The notes under the pieces were generated by a model that was given only the letters and a program-made list of their open reading frames with translations, was not told the DNA's origin and did not search any database. A stretch of 57,746 bases of DNA from Salinisphaeraceae bacterium. Lineage in GTDB: Bacteria > Pseudomonadota > Gammaproteobacteria > Nevskiales > Salinisphaeraceae. A program made the position numbers and the translations under genes. Numbering within the stretch: the stretch's first letter is position 1; each line of letters opens with the position of its first letter. Shown piece by piece: positions 9,355-19,827 of this stretch. The stretch is from NCBI GenBank assembly GCA_002683405.1, contig NYTH01000008.1:118040-175785 (forward strand), in the 5' to 3' direction.

Positions 9355-10713
9355 TCAAAGCAGCGCGATCAGCCAGACGGCCAGCGCGAGAAGATCGTTT
9401 TTCAATATCCAGAAAATGCCCGCCGGGACGGCCAGGCGCAGCATCCAGAGCCAGGCGGTGGCCAGCGGGAAGCCGTTCCTGTCGCCCCGGGCCAGGGCGA
9501 CGGCGCGCGGGCCGATGATCCAGCCTACACACAGGGCCGTCAGCATGCCGCCCAGCGGCAGCAGGAAGTCGGTGAGTTTGACCATCCAGTCGAGAAACGG
9601 GACGCCGTTGATGACGAACACGTCGCTCGCGCCCTGCGACAAGGCGGACGGAATGCCCACGGCAAAACAGACCAGCGCCGCAACAATCGTGGCCCGGCGC
9701 CGGGTCAGATACCACTCGTCGATGAGGTAGGTGACCACGACTTCCAGCAGGGATACGGCCGATGTAAGCGCCGCGACCGTCAGCAGAAGAAAGAATATGA
9801 CGCCGAAAATAACACCGGCCGGCATGCTCGCGAACACGGCGGGCAGGGTAATGAAGGCGAGCTTGGGTCCGCTTTCCGGGTTGAAGCCGAACGCGAATAC
9901 GGCCGGCAGGATCATGAAACCGGCCAGTATAGCGATCCCGGTGTCCAGGCCTGCCACGCTCAGCGACGAGCGCGGCAGGTGCTGCTGCTCATTCAGATAG
10001 GATCCGTAGGTCAGCAGCGCGCCCATGCCCAGCGACAGCGAAAAGAACGCCTGGCCGATGGCGGCGGTGAAGGTGTCGGCGCTGACGCGGCTCCAGTCCG
10101 GCAACAGATAGAAATTCAGGCCCTGGGCGGCGCCGGGCAGCGTGATGACGCGGAAGACCAGCACGATCAGCAGCGCGAACAGGAGCGGCATGAGCAGCTT
10201 GGAGACTCGCTCGATGCCGTTGCTGATGCCGCCGATCACCACGCCCGCCGTGGCGACCATGAACAGCGCCGCGCAGCCAAGTGGCAGATAGCTGCCGCTG
10301 ATGAAGCCGCCGAACGCCTGGCCCAGCGCCTGCGGATCCGTGCTGGTCAGTTGCCCGCTGGCGGTGAAGACCACGTACGCGAGTGTCCAGCCGGCCACCA
10401 CGATGTAAAACGACAGAATGATGAAGCCGGTGAAAATGCCCAGCATGCCCACCAGCGGCCAGGCACCGCCAGCCAGCGCACGGAAGGCGCCCACCGGACT
10501 GCGGCGGGCGCCGCGACCTACGGCCAGCTCGGCCATGATCAGCGGCACGCCCAGCGCGAGAATGCAGGCCAGGTAGATCAGCAGGAAGGCGCCGCCGCCG
10601 TTTTCCCCCGTCACATAGGGAAATTTCCAGATGTTGCCCAGCCCCACCGCGGAGCCGGCGGCGGCCATGACGAAACCGAATCTCGAGCCCCAGTTCTCTC
10701 TCGCCTGCGGAAT
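9355..10713 (-). CDS. Sodium-dependent transporter of the NSS (LeuT) family, probable AUU start
   Basis: A secondary carrier of the neurotransmitter:sodium symporter family, 452 residues with 11-12 helices. The helix-1 motif AAAGSAVGLGNIWKFPY, which forms the Na1/Na2 and substrate site, is complete. No ATG, GTG or TTG lies upstream of Met16, yet the frame continues through ENWGSRFGFV, which belongs to the conserved N-terminus of this family. The best start is ATT at 10713..10711, with GGGGGA 7 nt before it, the same signal seen before GTG 9321 in the next gene. Starting at ATG 10668 would remove the conserved N-terminus. The transported amino acid is not predictable. Confidence 0.88.
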   Translation of the reverse strand: MPQARENWGSRFGFVMAAAGSAVGLGNIWKFPYVTGENGGGAFLLIYLACILALGVPLIMAELAVGRGARRSPVGAFRALAGGAWPLVGMLGIFTGFIILSFYIVVAGWTLAYVVFTASGQLTSTDPQALGQAFGGFISGSYLPLGCAALFMVATAGVVIGGISNGIERVSKLLMPLLFALLIVLVFRVITLPGAAQGLNFYLLPDWSRVSADTFTAAIGQAFFSLSLGMGALLTYGSYLNEQQHLPRSSLSVAGLDTGIAILAGFMILPAVFAFGFNPESGPKLAFITLPAVFASMPAGVIFGVIFFLLLTVAALTSAVSLLEVVVTYLIDEWYLTRRRATIVAALVCFAVGIPSALSQGASDVFVINGVPFLDWMVKLTDFLLPLGGMLTALCVGWIIGPRAVALARGDRNGFPLATAWLWMLRLAVPAGIFWILKNDLLALAVWLIALL

Positions 10714-10878
10714 GGCGCTGTCCCCCGTGGCAGATAAAGCGCCTAGTGTACCGGCATGGCGGCCGCGCGAGCAGCGGGAGATGGGGCCGGCGGCGGTTTA
10801 CCGGACTGCAGGGAGGCGTAACAGCGGGCTGAGCGGCTGCCGCTAGATGGGGGGTTAGCAGGTCTTTTGGGCAAGCTT

Positions 10879-10952
10879 TCTTCGCCGGGCTCGTGGTGAG
10901 GGGAGCGGGCCGTTCGGGCTGAGCGCCGTTGAAGTCCGAACCGAACAAAGGC
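10879..10952. repeat. Degenerate copy of the composite palindromic repeat (copy 1)
   Basis: The left arm CTTCGCCGGGCTCGTGGTGA resembles the CTTCGACAGGCTCAGGGTGA arm of the better copies. The right arm, from CCGTTCGGGCTGAG through GAAGTCCGAACCGAACAAAG, matches their right arm with a few changes. It is an older or decayed member. Confidence 0.6.
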
Positions 10953-11003
10953 TGGAGGTTGGAATTTGGCGGGCTTTTGGGGTTGATGGTGTTCCGAGGG
11001 CAC

Positions 11004-11092
11004 CCTTCGACAAGCTCAGGGTGAACGGGATGGGGGGTGCCTACCTGTATCCGTTCGGGCTGAGCCTGTCGATGTCCGAACTGAACGAAGCC
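11004..11092. repeat. Composite palindromic repeat, copy 2
   Basis: Left arm TTCGACAAGCTCAGGGTGAA, a GGGGTGCCTACCTGTAT centre, and right arm CCGTTCGGGCTGAGCCTGTC followed by GATGTCCGAACTGAACGAAG. The two arms are imperfect inverted repeats of each other, so the unit can form a long hairpin. About 89 bp. Confidence 0.8.
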
Positions 11093-11210
11093 CGGTGTTT
11101 ATGACAACCTGGCCAGCGCGCCGGAATCCGCGCTGCGCGCTCCTTCCGGCCTACGGGAAGAATTTCGAAGGCCGAATGAAGCCGGGTGCAGTCGTCGTGC
11201 GACAGGCTTT

Positions 11211-11298
11211 CTTCGACAGGCTCAGGGTGAACGGGGTGGATGGTGTCTACCTGTGTCCGTTCGGGCTGAGCCTGTCGAAGTCCGAACTGAACGAAGCC
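11211..11298. repeat. Composite palindromic repeat, copy 3
   Basis: The best preserved copy: CTTCGACAGGCTCAGGGTGA, a centre containing GGTGTCTACCTGTGT, then CCGTTCGGGCTGAGCCTGTC and GAAGTCCGAACTGAACGAAG. It aligns end to end with the unit at 11004-11092 and lies 36 bp downstream of the thiolase stop (thiolase is on the minus strand). Confidence 0.8.
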
Positions 11299-11333
11299 AG
11301 ACAGACTCTCGATTCCGCCCGCAAATTCGCCGA

Positions 11334-12623
11334 TCAGTCCGCCCGCTCCACGATAGCCGTGACGCCCATGCCGCCGGCCGCACAGATCGATATCAGGCCG
11401 CGTCCGCCGCCATTGTCATCGATGATCTTGGCCAGGGTGCCGAGAATCCGTGTGCCGGTCGCGGCAAAGGGATGGCCCACCGCCAAACTGCTGCCCTTGA
11501 CGTTCAGCTTGCTGCGGTCGATTTCGCCCAGCGCATCGCTCAGGCCGAGCCGGTCGACGCAGTATTGCTTCGATTCCCAGGCCTTGAGCGTGCAGAGCAC
11601 CTGCGCGGCGAAGGCCTCGTGAATCTCGTAGAAGTCGAAATCCTGGAGGGTCAGCCCGGCGCGTTCCAGCATGCGCGGCACGGCGTAGGCGGGCGCCATG
11701 AGCAGCCCCTCGTCGCCATTGACGAAATCGACGGCGGCGGTAGTGCTGAACTCGGTGAGATAGGCCAGGACCGGCAGGCCGTTGGCCTGGGCGTATTCCT
11801 CGGACGCCAGGAACACGGCCGAAGCGCCGTCGGTCAGCGGTGTGGAGTTGGCCGCGGTCAGCGTGCCGCTTTGCTTGTCGAAGGCGGGCTTGAGCTTGGC
11901 CATGGCCTCCACGCTGGTATCGGCGCGCAGATTGTCGTCACGCTTCACACCCGCGTGCTCGACCACCAGATCATCGAAGAATCCGTTGGTATAGGCCTCC
12001 GCAGCCTTGTGATGGCTGGCGACAGCCAACTCGTCCTGCGCTTCCCGGCTGATCTGCCAGTGCTTGGCCATCAGCTCGCAATGCTCACCCATCGATAGCC
12101 CGGTTCGCGGCTCGGCTACGGCGGGGAAGTCCGGCACGATGTGGCCGGGCCGAATTCTGGCCAGCGCCTTGAAACGTTCACCGGCGCTGCGGGCGCGATT
12201 GGCTTCCAGCAGGATTTTGCGCAAGCGGTTATTCAGCGCGATCGGTGCGTCCGACGTGGTGTCCGTGCCCGCCGCGATGCCGCATTCAATCTGACCGGTC
12301 GCAATCTTGTTGCCCACCAGAATGGCGGTCTCCAGGCTGGTTCCGCAGGCCTGTTGCACGTCATACGCGGGCGTGGTGGGCGCGAGGCCGCTACTGAGTA
12401 CGGATTCGCGCGTCAGGTTGAAATCGCGCGAGTGCTTGAGCACGGCGCCGGCCGCCACTTCGCCCAGCTGTTTACCGGCCAGCTCGTATTTGTTCACCAC
12501 TGCCGTCAGTGCGCCGGTCAGCAGGTCCTGGTTGCTCTGTTTGGCGTAGCGACCGTTGGAGCGGCAGAAGGGGATACGCGCGCCGCCAACGATGGCGACT
12601 TTTCGAAGACTGGATGCCGGCAT
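11334..12623 (-). CDS. fadI: Acetyl-CoA C-acyltransferase (FadI-like thiolase)
   Basis: A 429-residue thiolase that cleaves 3-ketoacyl-CoA or condenses acyl-CoA. Catalytic residues are visible: Cys93 in QQACGTSLE, His384 in VGHPFAATG, Cys414 in ICAAGGMG; YEIHEAFAAQ is also present. Length and the N-terminal VAIVGGARIPFCRS fit FadI-type enzymes better than FadA. ATG 12623 has AAGGAGAG just upstream. No fadJ partner is in the window, so the substrate range is open. It is transcribed away from groES. Confidence 0.88.
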   Translation of the reverse strand: MPASSLRKVAIVGGARIPFCRSNGRYAKQSNQDLLTGALTAVVNKYELAGKQLGEVAAGAVLKHSRDFNLTRESVLSSGLAPTTPAYDVQQACGTSLETAILVGNKIATGQIECGIAAGTDTTSDAPIALNNRLRKILLEANRARSAGERFKALARIRPGHIVPDFPAVAEPRTGLSMGEHCELMAKHWQISREAQDELAVASHHKAAEAYTNGFFDDLVVEHAGVKRDDNLRADTSVEAMAKLKPAFDKQSGTLTAANSTPLTDGASAVFLASEEYAQANGLPVLAYLTEFSTTAAVDFVNGDEGLLMAPAYAVPRMLERAGLTLQDFDFYEIHEAFAAQVLCTLKAWESKQYCVDRLGLSDALGEIDRSKLNVKGSSLAVGHPFAATGTRILGTLAKIIDDNGGGRGLISICAAGGMGVTAIVERAD

Positions 12624-12775
12624 GGGGCTCTCCTTGGATTAGGGATGGAATGCGGCGCCGGCTTTGATACTGCCTGACGCAAACAGGAAATATATCTTTC
12701 AGGATAAACGTCAGCATGTTGCAGAGCAACATTCGGTTGCCGGCGAGCGTCCTGTAAAAAAAATCTTCCGGAAGG

Positions 12776-12800
12776 CTTGAAAAGGATTGCAGGCCCCCCA
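12776..12800 (+). promoter_or_regulatory. Sigma-32-like heat-shock promoter of groESL
   Basis: CTTGAAA (12776-12782) is followed after 11 nt by CCCCCCA (12794-12800), resembling the sigma-32 consensus CTTGAAA / CCCCAT. It lies just upstream of a CIRCE element and about 120 nt before groES. The -10 match is imperfect. Confidence 0.55.
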
Positions 12801-12803
12801 CAC

Positions 12804-12830
12804 TTGGCACTCGACGGAGGAGAGTGCTAA
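12804..12830 (+). promoter_or_regulatory. CIRCE operator (HrcA binding site)
   Basis: TTGGCACTC, nine spacer bases, then GAGTGCTAA. This matches the consensus TTAGCACTC-N9-GAGTGCTAA at all but one base. It lies upstream of groES and predicts repression by HrcA, whose gene is not in this window. Confidence 0.93.
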
Positions 12831-12917
12831 CAATGCCTCCGCAGTGCATTAGGGGCCGACCCTCCGGGGCGGCGTATTTTGTGGTTTTCGCCAGATTTTA
12901 ACGAGGAGAAGGGTGGT

Positions 12918-13205
12918 ATGAAGATCCGTCCCTTGAATGATCGCGTCGTTGTGAAGCGGCTCGAAGAGGAAAAGACTTCCGCCGGGGGCATTGTCATCCC
13001 CGACAACGCAACCGAAAAGCCCCAGCAGGGCGAAGTCGTTGCGGTGGGCGCCGGCAAGCTGCTGGCCGACGGTAACGTCAAGGAACTGGACGTGAAGGTG
13101 GGCGACAAGGTGTTGTTCGCCAAGTTCGCCGGCACCGACGTCAAGCTGGGTAATGACGAAGTTATCGTGATGCGCGAGGAAGACATCTTCGCGGTACTGG
13201 GCTGA
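12918..13205 (+). CDS. groES: Co-chaperonin GroES
   Basis: The heptameric lid of the GroEL chamber in the cytosol. The 95-residue product begins [14 protein letters not shown] and has the mobile-loop region [16 protein letters not shown] (about 17-32) that contacts GroEL. ATG 12918 is preceded by a GAGGAGAAGG ribosome-binding region. groEL begins 60 nt downstream. The upstream CIRCE and sigma-32-like promoter indicate heat-shock control. Confidence 0.97.
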   Translation: MKIRPLNDRVVVKRLEEEKTSAGGIVIPDNATEKPQQGEVVAVGAGKLLADGNVKELDVKVGDKVLFAKFAGTDVKLGNDEVIVMREEDIFAVLG

Positions 13206-13259
13206 ACCAGCCCGCTGTCCGTAATACATCCAACTGAATTCAAAGCGATAAAGGGGTAG

Positions 13260-14918
<1,659 letters not shown>

Positions 14919-14947
14919 TCATCCCGTCAGCCATTCGGCAGACGAGA

Positions 14948-14975
14948 GCCCCGCCAATCGGCGGGGCTTTTTTTT
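14948..14975 (+). terminator. Rho-independent terminator of groESL
   Basis: A perfect 8-bp stem GCCCCGCC / GGCGGGGC with loop AATC is followed by eight T. It starts about 30 nt after the groEL stop. Confidence 0.93.
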
Positions 14976-15024
14976 GAGACAAGCGCCTAGAACAGTCGAT
15001 TAAAGGTTAATGTTCAAATCTTGA

Positions 15025-15951
15025 TCAGGGGCGTAAACGAAATGCATCGTAGGTAGCCTGTAGACCCTCACGAAGGCTCAAGTTGGAACGCCATCCGAGC
15101 TTATTGAGTCGAGACACATCCATGAGTTTGCGTGGCGTACCATCGGGTTTGCTGGTGTCGTATTCAAACATCCCCTCGAAGCCGGTGACTTCGGCGATCA
15201 GTTCGGCCAGTTCCCGGATAGTGAGATCATCGCCAACGCCAATATTGATAATGTCTTCGCTGCTGTAGGTCTGCATCAGAAAAATACAGGCATCTGCCAT
15301 TTCGTCGGCGTGCAGGAATTCTCGCCTGGGTCGACCGCTTCCCCACAGGACCACCGTGTCTTCCTGGCGAATTTTCGCCTCGTGACATTTGCGCATCAAC
15401 GCGGGCAGGACGTGGCTCGACTCTAGGTCGAAGTTATCATCCGGCCCGTAAAGATTGGTGGGCATCACGGAAATGGCGTCGAAGCCGTACTGCTGGCGAT
15501 AGGCCTGACAGAGTTTGATACCCGCAATTTTCGCGATGGCGTACCACTCGTTTGTGGGTTCCAGGGGACCGGTCAGCAGGGCGTCCTCCCGCAAGGGTTG
15601 TTCGGCCAGTCGGGGATAGATGCACGAAGACCCCAGAAAGAGCAGCTTCCTTGCACCCGATGTGTACGCGGCCTCGATTACATTGTTCTGAATGTGCAGA
15701 TTGTCCTGGAGAAAGTCGACGGGAAACTGGCTGTTGGCCTGGATGCCGCCCACCCGGGCCGCCGCCAGGAAGACATATTCGGGCTTTTCCTGCTCAAAAA
15801 ATTCGCCCACGGCACGGCGGTCAGTGAGCTCAAGTTCCCGGTGCGTTTTAACAACGAGGTTCTCGTAACCCAGTACGCTCAACTGTCGGATCAATGCCGA
15901 GCCCACCAGGCCCCGATGGCCAGCGACGTATATTCTTGCGCCCTTGTTCAT
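15025..15951 (-). CDS. fcl: GDP-L-fucose synthase
   Basis: Epimerises and reduces GDP-4-keto-6-deoxymannose to GDP-L-fucose with NADPH. The 308-residue short-chain dehydrogenase has the Rossmann motif [10 protein letters not shown] (about 10-19), [14 protein letters not shown], and the Tyr/Lys pair in [10 protein letters not shown]. It is the last gene of the leftward uxs-gmd-fcl unit, 5 nt behind gmd. Its product probably feeds surface polysaccharide synthesis. Confidence 0.94.
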   Translation of the reverse strand: MNKGARIYVAGHRGLVGSALIRQLSVLGYENLVVKTHRELELTDRRAVGEFFEQEKPEYVFLAAARVGGIQANSQFPVDFLQDNLHIQNNVIEAAYTSGARKLLFLGSSCIYPRLAEQPLREDALLTGPLEPTNEWYAIAKIAGIKLCQAYRQQYGFDAISVMPTNLYGPDDNFDLESSHVLPALMRKCHEAKIRQEDTVVLWGSGRPRREFLHADEMADACIFLMQTYSSEDIINIGVGDDLTIRELAELIAEVTGFEGMFEYDTSKPDGTPRKLMDVSRLNKLGWRSNLSLREGLQATYDAFRLRP

Positions 15952-15956
15952 GACGA

Positions 15957-17045
15957 TTACTCGTGGCGCGCTCGCGCGGCAAAACCCTGACCCTGCAGGG
16001 CAGCATCCCGCTCGGCTTCGAGGAGGTCGGCGGTGACCATTTCCTCGACCAACTGGGAAAAGCTGGTTCGCGGATGCCAGCCAAGATTCTGCTGTGCCTT
16101 GGCGTAGTCCCCCAGGAGGCTTTCAACCTCGGTCGGACGGTAGTATCGGGGGTCGATCTGAACAATCACTTCGCCCGTGTGACTGTTTACTCCCTGCTCG
16201 GCTTCATTTCGGCCCTTCCAGGCAAGCGGCAGGCCGATTTTTTCGGCCGCCAGGGAGACGAATTCCCGGACCGAGTGCTGTTCGTTCGTCGCCACCACAT
16301 AATCGTCCGGCGTTTCCTGCTGGAGCATGAGCCACATGGCTTCCACGTAGTCACGTGCATGGCCCCAATCTCGCAGCGCATCAAGATTTCCCAGATACAA
16401 TTTTTGCTGTAGCCCCAGCTTCACGCGCGCCAGAGCCCGCGTGATCTTGCGTGTCACGAAAGTCTCGCCCCGTAACGGCGATTCGTGGTTGAACAGAATG
16501 CCGTTGTTGGCGTGAAGGTTGTAGGCCTCGCGGTAGTTGACCACGATCCAGTAGCCGTAGAGCTTGGCGGCCGCATAGGGTGAGCGCGGGTAGAACGGCG
16601 TGGTCTCGGTTTGCGGCGTTTCCCGAACTGCCCCATACAGCTCTGACGTGGAGGCCTGATAGAACCGCGTTTTCTGTTCGAGATGCAGCACGCGAATTGC
16701 CTCCAGCAGCCTCAGCGTGCCCAGCGCATCGGCGTTGGCGGTGTACTCGGGTGTTTCAAACGACACCTGGACGTGGCTCTGAGCGGCCAGGTTATAGATT
16801 TCGTCTGGCTGTACGTCCTGGACGATACGAATGAGATTCGTGGCGTCGGTCAGGTCCCCGTAATGCAGCACGAATCGCTGATGCTCTTCGTGCGGGTCCT
16901 GGTAAAGATGATCCACGCGGTCGGTGTTGAACAGCGAGGCCCGACGCTTGAGGCCGTGGACCTCATAACCCTTGTCGAGCAGCAGTTCGGAAAGGTAAGC
17001 GCCATCCTGTCCGGTGACGCCGGTTATCAGAGCTTTCTTCGTCAT
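15957..17045 (-). CDS. gmd: GDP-mannose 4,6-dehydratase
   Basis: Converts GDP-mannose to GDP-4-keto-6-deoxymannose, the step before Fcl. The 362-residue product has the [13 protein letters not shown]-like nucleotide motif ([17 protein letters not shown]), the active-site STSELYG, the [10 protein letters not shown] pair, and the [15 protein letters not shown] loop diagnostic of this enzyme. It overlaps the upstream uxs gene by 4 nt (ATGA) and lies 5 nt before fcl. Confidence 0.96.
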   Translation of the reverse strand: MTKKALITGVTGQDGAYLSELLLDKGYEVHGLKRRASLFNTDRVDHLYQDPHEEHQRFVLHYGDLTDATNLIRIVQDVQPDEIYNLAAQSHVQVSFETPEYTANADALGTLRLLEAIRVLHLEQKTRFYQASTSELYGAVRETPQTETTPFYPRSPYAAAKLYGYWIVVNYREAYNLHANNGILFNHESPLRGETFVTRKITRALARVKLGLQQKLYLGNLDALRDWGHARDYVEAMWLMLQQETPDDYVVATNEQHSVREFVSLAAEKIGLPLAWKGRNEAEQGVNSHTGEVIVQIDPRYYRPTEVESLLGDYAKAQQNLGWHPRTSFSQLVEEMVTADLLEAERDAALQGQGFAARARHE

Positions 17046-18022
17046 CGGTCCGGCCAGGTAGAGGGTTGCGGGGCTGATATGAGCGAATGAAAGTACTCGA
17101 TCGTGCGCGGCAGGCCGTCGTCCAGTGTTACTTCGGGCCGCCAGCCAAGGACTTTTCCCGCCAGCGTGATATCCGGACAGCGTTGTTTCGGGTCGTCTTC
17201 CGGCAACGGTTTAAAAATCAGCGGTGATGACGAGTCCGTCAGTTCGATGACCTTTTCCGCAAGCTCCCGAATGGTGAATTCTCCCGGATTGCCGATGTTC
17301 ACCGGGCCGGTGAAATTATCCGGCGTATCCATGAGGCGAATCATGCCGTCAATCAGGTCGTCCACATAACAGAACGAGCGAGTCTGCTGGCCATCGCCGT
17401 ACAGGGTGATTGCTTCATTGGACAGGGCCTGCATGATGAAATTTGATACAACACGTCCATCCTGAGGGTGCATGCGCGGGCCGTAGGTGTTGAAAATTCG
17501 CATGACCTTGATCGGCAGTTGATACTGTCGGTAATAATCGAAGAAGAGGGTTTCCGCGCAGCGTTTGCCCTCGTCGTAACAGGAGCGTGAACCAATCGGA
17601 TTCACGTTGCCCCAGTAGACCTCCGGCTGGGGATGAACGTCGGGATCGCCGTATACCTCGCTGGTGGAGGCCTGGAGAATCCGCGCGCCCGTACGCTTGG
17701 CCAGCCCCAGCATGTTGATGGCACCGTGCACGCTCGTCTTGGTGGTCTGAACCGGGTCGTGCTGATAATGCACCGGCGAGGCCGGGCAGGCGAGATTGTA
17801 GATTTCGTCCACCTCCACGTAGAGCGGAAAGCAGACGTCATGTCGCATGATTTCGAAATAGGCATTGCCCATCAGGTGAGCGACATTGGCCTTGCGGCCA
17901 GTAAAAAAATTGTCTACGCAGATGACGTCATGGCCAGCCGTGAGTAATCGCTCGCACAGGTGCGAGCCGAGAAAGCCGGCACCGCCAGTCACGAGCACAC
18001 GCTTTCGAAGAATATCTTTCAT
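17042..18022 (-). CDS. uxs: UDP-glucuronate decarboxylase (UDP-xylose synthase)
   Basis: Oxidises and decarboxylates UDP-glucuronate to UDP-xylose. The 326-residue short-chain dehydrogenase shows [18 protein letters not shown], the family-specific [23 protein letters not shown], and [13 protein letters not shown] with the catalytic Tyr/Lys. The substrate precursor could come from the ugd gene at 41-42 kb. The start ATG 18022 has only a weak ribosome-binding site; 19 codons of open frame lie upstream but look non-coding. It heads the unit followed by gmd and fcl. Confidence 0.92.
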   Translation of the reverse strand: MKDILRKRVLVTGGAGFLGSHLCERLLTAGHDVICVDNFFTGRKANVAHLMGNAYFEIMRHDVCFPLYVEVDEIYNLACPASPVHYQHDPVQTTKTSVHGAINMLGLAKRTGARILQASTSEVYGDPDVHPQPEVYWGNVNPIGSRSCYDEGKRCAETLFFDYYRQYQLPIKVMRIFNTYGPRMHPQDGRVVSNFIMQALSNEAITLYGDGQQTRSFCYVDDLIDGMIRLMDTPDNFTGPVNIGNPGEFTIRELAEKVIELTDSSSPLIFKPLPEDDPKQRCPDITLAGKVLGWRPEVTLDDGLPRTIEYFHSLISAPQPSTWPDR

Positions 18023-18107
18023 ACGGTCTTGCTTTTCGACAATTAGAAAGGCTTTGCAGCGCAGCCGAGGTGGCTGCACGGCACGCTTGGTATCGGCGAT
18101 GCTGCGG

Positions 18108-18119
18108 CACTATATAGTG
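18108..18119. promoter_or_regulatory. Perfect 12-bp dyad overlapping a possible promoter of the uxs-gmd-fcl unit
   Basis: CACTATATAGTG is a perfect palindrome 85 nt upstream of uxs. On the minus strand it contains TATAGT, a plausible -10, with only a weak -35 (CTGCAA) 17 nt before it. Operator function is a guess from position. Confidence 0.3.
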
Positions 18120-18179
18120 AGCATTCGAATATTGCAGTTCAGAGCAGTGCGCCAGCGCGATCGCCGACCATGTTGACCA

Positions 18180-18593
18180 TTGGGCCTGCCAGCCCGACGA
18201 TACCGGATCGCACGCAACCCGGAGTGGGCTGATTCGCGATCTCGGGTCTTCAGCCCGATCAAGTGGATGCCCGATTGGCGCGGCTTTTTTGTTCACCCTG
18301 CATCGAAGACCAGCACGGCCGCGTCGGGTTTCGGGGAAGAGCACTACTGGGTGATTGAGCAGGCTCGCGATGCGGGTCTGTTCGGCGATTCGGATCAGAA
18401 CGTTGAACAGCTGCTGGCTACCATGCGGTGGCAGGACCGACTCAAGCGAATACTGGATGATGAAAGCAGTAGCCGGGTGGCCCGGGCGCGCCATGTCATG
18501 AGTGAATCAAGCACGCTTCCGCCGGTCGTGCGGCAGCATTACACCTGCAAGTACTTCAAGCCTATGCTGCCTCGTGGAAGGCGGCGGTCGTGA
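18180..18593 (+). CDS. Unrecognised possible ORF coupled to the downstream glycosyltransferase
   Basis: 137 codons from a TTG, with no clear ribosome-binding site. The product is not recognised; it has a tryptophan-containing segment (KWMPDWRGFFVHP) and a charged helix-like part (LATMRWQDRLKRILDDE). Codon positions look fairly coding-like (G/C-rich third positions). Its TGA overlaps the next start codon as TGATG, the coupling style used elsewhere in this window. It may be a real small gene, the tail of a decayed one, or chance. Confidence 0.3.
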   Translation: MGLPARRYRIARNPEWADSRSRVFSPIKWMPDWRGFFVHPASKTSTAASGFGEEHYWVIEQARDAGLFGDSDQNVEQLLATMRWQDRLKRILDDESSSRVARARHVMSESSTLPPVVRQHYTCKYFKPMLPRGRRRS

Positions 18594-19762
18594 TGCAGTC
18601 GACTTCACCGTCAGTCAATCTCGTATTCGACCGCTTCAAGCCGGATGGTGGCACCGAGCGGCTGGCATTGAATACGGTGGAAGCCTTGTCCGGTCACTCG
18701 ATCCGAATCGCAGTATGCGCGCGCGAGTGGCGGGGCCCGATGCGGGACAACATCGAGTTTATCCGCTGCAGGCCGCTGCCGTTCGGGCGAGCGTGGCGTC
18801 TGCGCCGCTTCGTCGCGGATGCACTGCCGCAGTTGCGGGCTCGCGGCGGTCTGGTGCAGGCACATATCATGTTTCCGGGCGCAGACATCTACCGGGCCGA
18901 CGGCGGGGCACACGCCCAATGGCTAACGCAACGCCGGCGAATACAGTCCGCCGCGAGGCAGGCCTACGACATCGCTACGCCCTACCACCGCACAAAGCTG
19001 GCGATGGAGGCAGAGATGCTTTCACATCCGGACCTGCGGTACGTAATCTGCAACTCTGAAATGGTCAGGGCCGATATTCGCAGGCACTACCCCGGGTGCC
19101 AGGCGGAACTGGTGCTCGTCGAACCCGGTATCGACCTGGACCATTTTCGCGTCGTGGATGCTGATGCTCGCCGACACGCGGCGCGGAAGGCTTTGGATCT
19201 GGAGGCCGATGCGACTGTCCTGCTGTTCATCGGCACGGGATTCGAGCGTAAGGGTCTGGTGACCGCCATCGCGGCATTGGCCGAGTGGGGAGAGCACCGG
19301 GCACAGCTTGTGATAATCGGTCGGGATCGTGACCGCTGGCGCTATTCGAAACTGGCGCGGCAGATGGGGGTCCACGGCCAGCTGCGTTTCGTCGGCCCGG
19401 TCGACGATGTTCGCCCCTGGCTGCATGCCGGCGACGCGCTTATTCATCCCGCCCTGTACGAGCCCTTCGGGCTGGTGGTTGTTGAAGCCATGGCGGCCGG
19501 GCTACCGGTACTGTCATCACCCACCACTGGGGCGGCCCGGGCCATGGTGCGCGAGCAGCAAACAGGCTGGCTGATCGACGCGCTGGATGTACATGGGTAC
19601 GCGAAGGCGCTGCGCGGGCTGACCTCACGCAGCAGCCAGCAGATAGCAAGCCAGCGGATGGCTTGCGAAAAAGCAGCGACGCCATATGGCCTGCAGCGCA
19701 TGAGCATTGATCTGATGCAGATATACCGTCAATGCCTGCTCCCGACGCCGAAAGCCCCATGA
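18593..19762 (+). CDS. Glycosyltransferase family 4 (WaaG-like)
   Basis: A 389-residue retaining GT-B enzyme. Seen: the N-terminal acceptor-site loop DRFKPDGGTERLAL, the LLFIGTGFERKGL strand opening the nucleotide-sugar domain (near residue 212), and the EPFGLVVVEAMAAGLPVLSS signature with the E-x7-E pair. It resembles WaaG, which adds the first hexose of the LPS outer core; donor and acceptor are not determined. ATG 18593 overlaps the preceding TGA; GTG 18590 is an alternative. It converges on an FkbM methyltransferase gene. Confidence 0.88.
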   Translation: MQSTSPSVNLVFDRFKPDGGTERLALNTVEALSGHSIRIAVCAREWRGPMRDNIEFIRCRPLPFGRAWRLRRFVADALPQLRARGGLVQAHIMFPGADIYRADGGAHAQWLTQRRRIQSAARQAYDIATPYHRTKLAMEAEMLSHPDLRYVICNSEMVRADIRRHYPGCQAELVLVEPGIDLDHFRVVDADARRHAARKALDLEADATVLLFIGTGFERKGLVTAIAALAEWGEHRAQLVIIGRDRDRWRYSKLARQMGVHGQLRFVGPVDDVRPWLHAGDALIHPALYEPFGLVVVEAMAAGLPVLSSPTTGAARAMVREQQTGWLIDALDVHGYAKALRGLTSRSSQQIASQRMACEKAATPYGLQRMSIDLMQIYRQCLLPTPKAP

Positions 19763-19827
19763 GTACGCCTGTCGGCTTCCAGGGCCCGGGCTCCGACGGA
19801 ATTCAGCGGGCGATCGATCAGGGCGCG

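Larger units (their letters stand above)
10714..11333. other. 620-bp gene-free interval carrying composite palindromic repeats
   Basis: I see no convincing gene between the NSS carrier and the thiolase. The stretch contains three copies of one composite repeat (listed separately) and unremarkable sequence between them. Short open frames here are largely made of the repeat and have no ribosome-binding sites. Confidence 0.6.

Noticed and set aside
9124-10737. A 537-codon plus-strand open frame over the two symporter genes
   Set aside because: The protein is dominated by Gln, Arg, His and Glu and is antisense to membrane-protein genes with clear motifs.
10714-11333. CRISPR array
   Set aside because: There are only three units of 75-90 bp made of inverted arms, not short direct repeats with unique spacers, and no cas gene is present.
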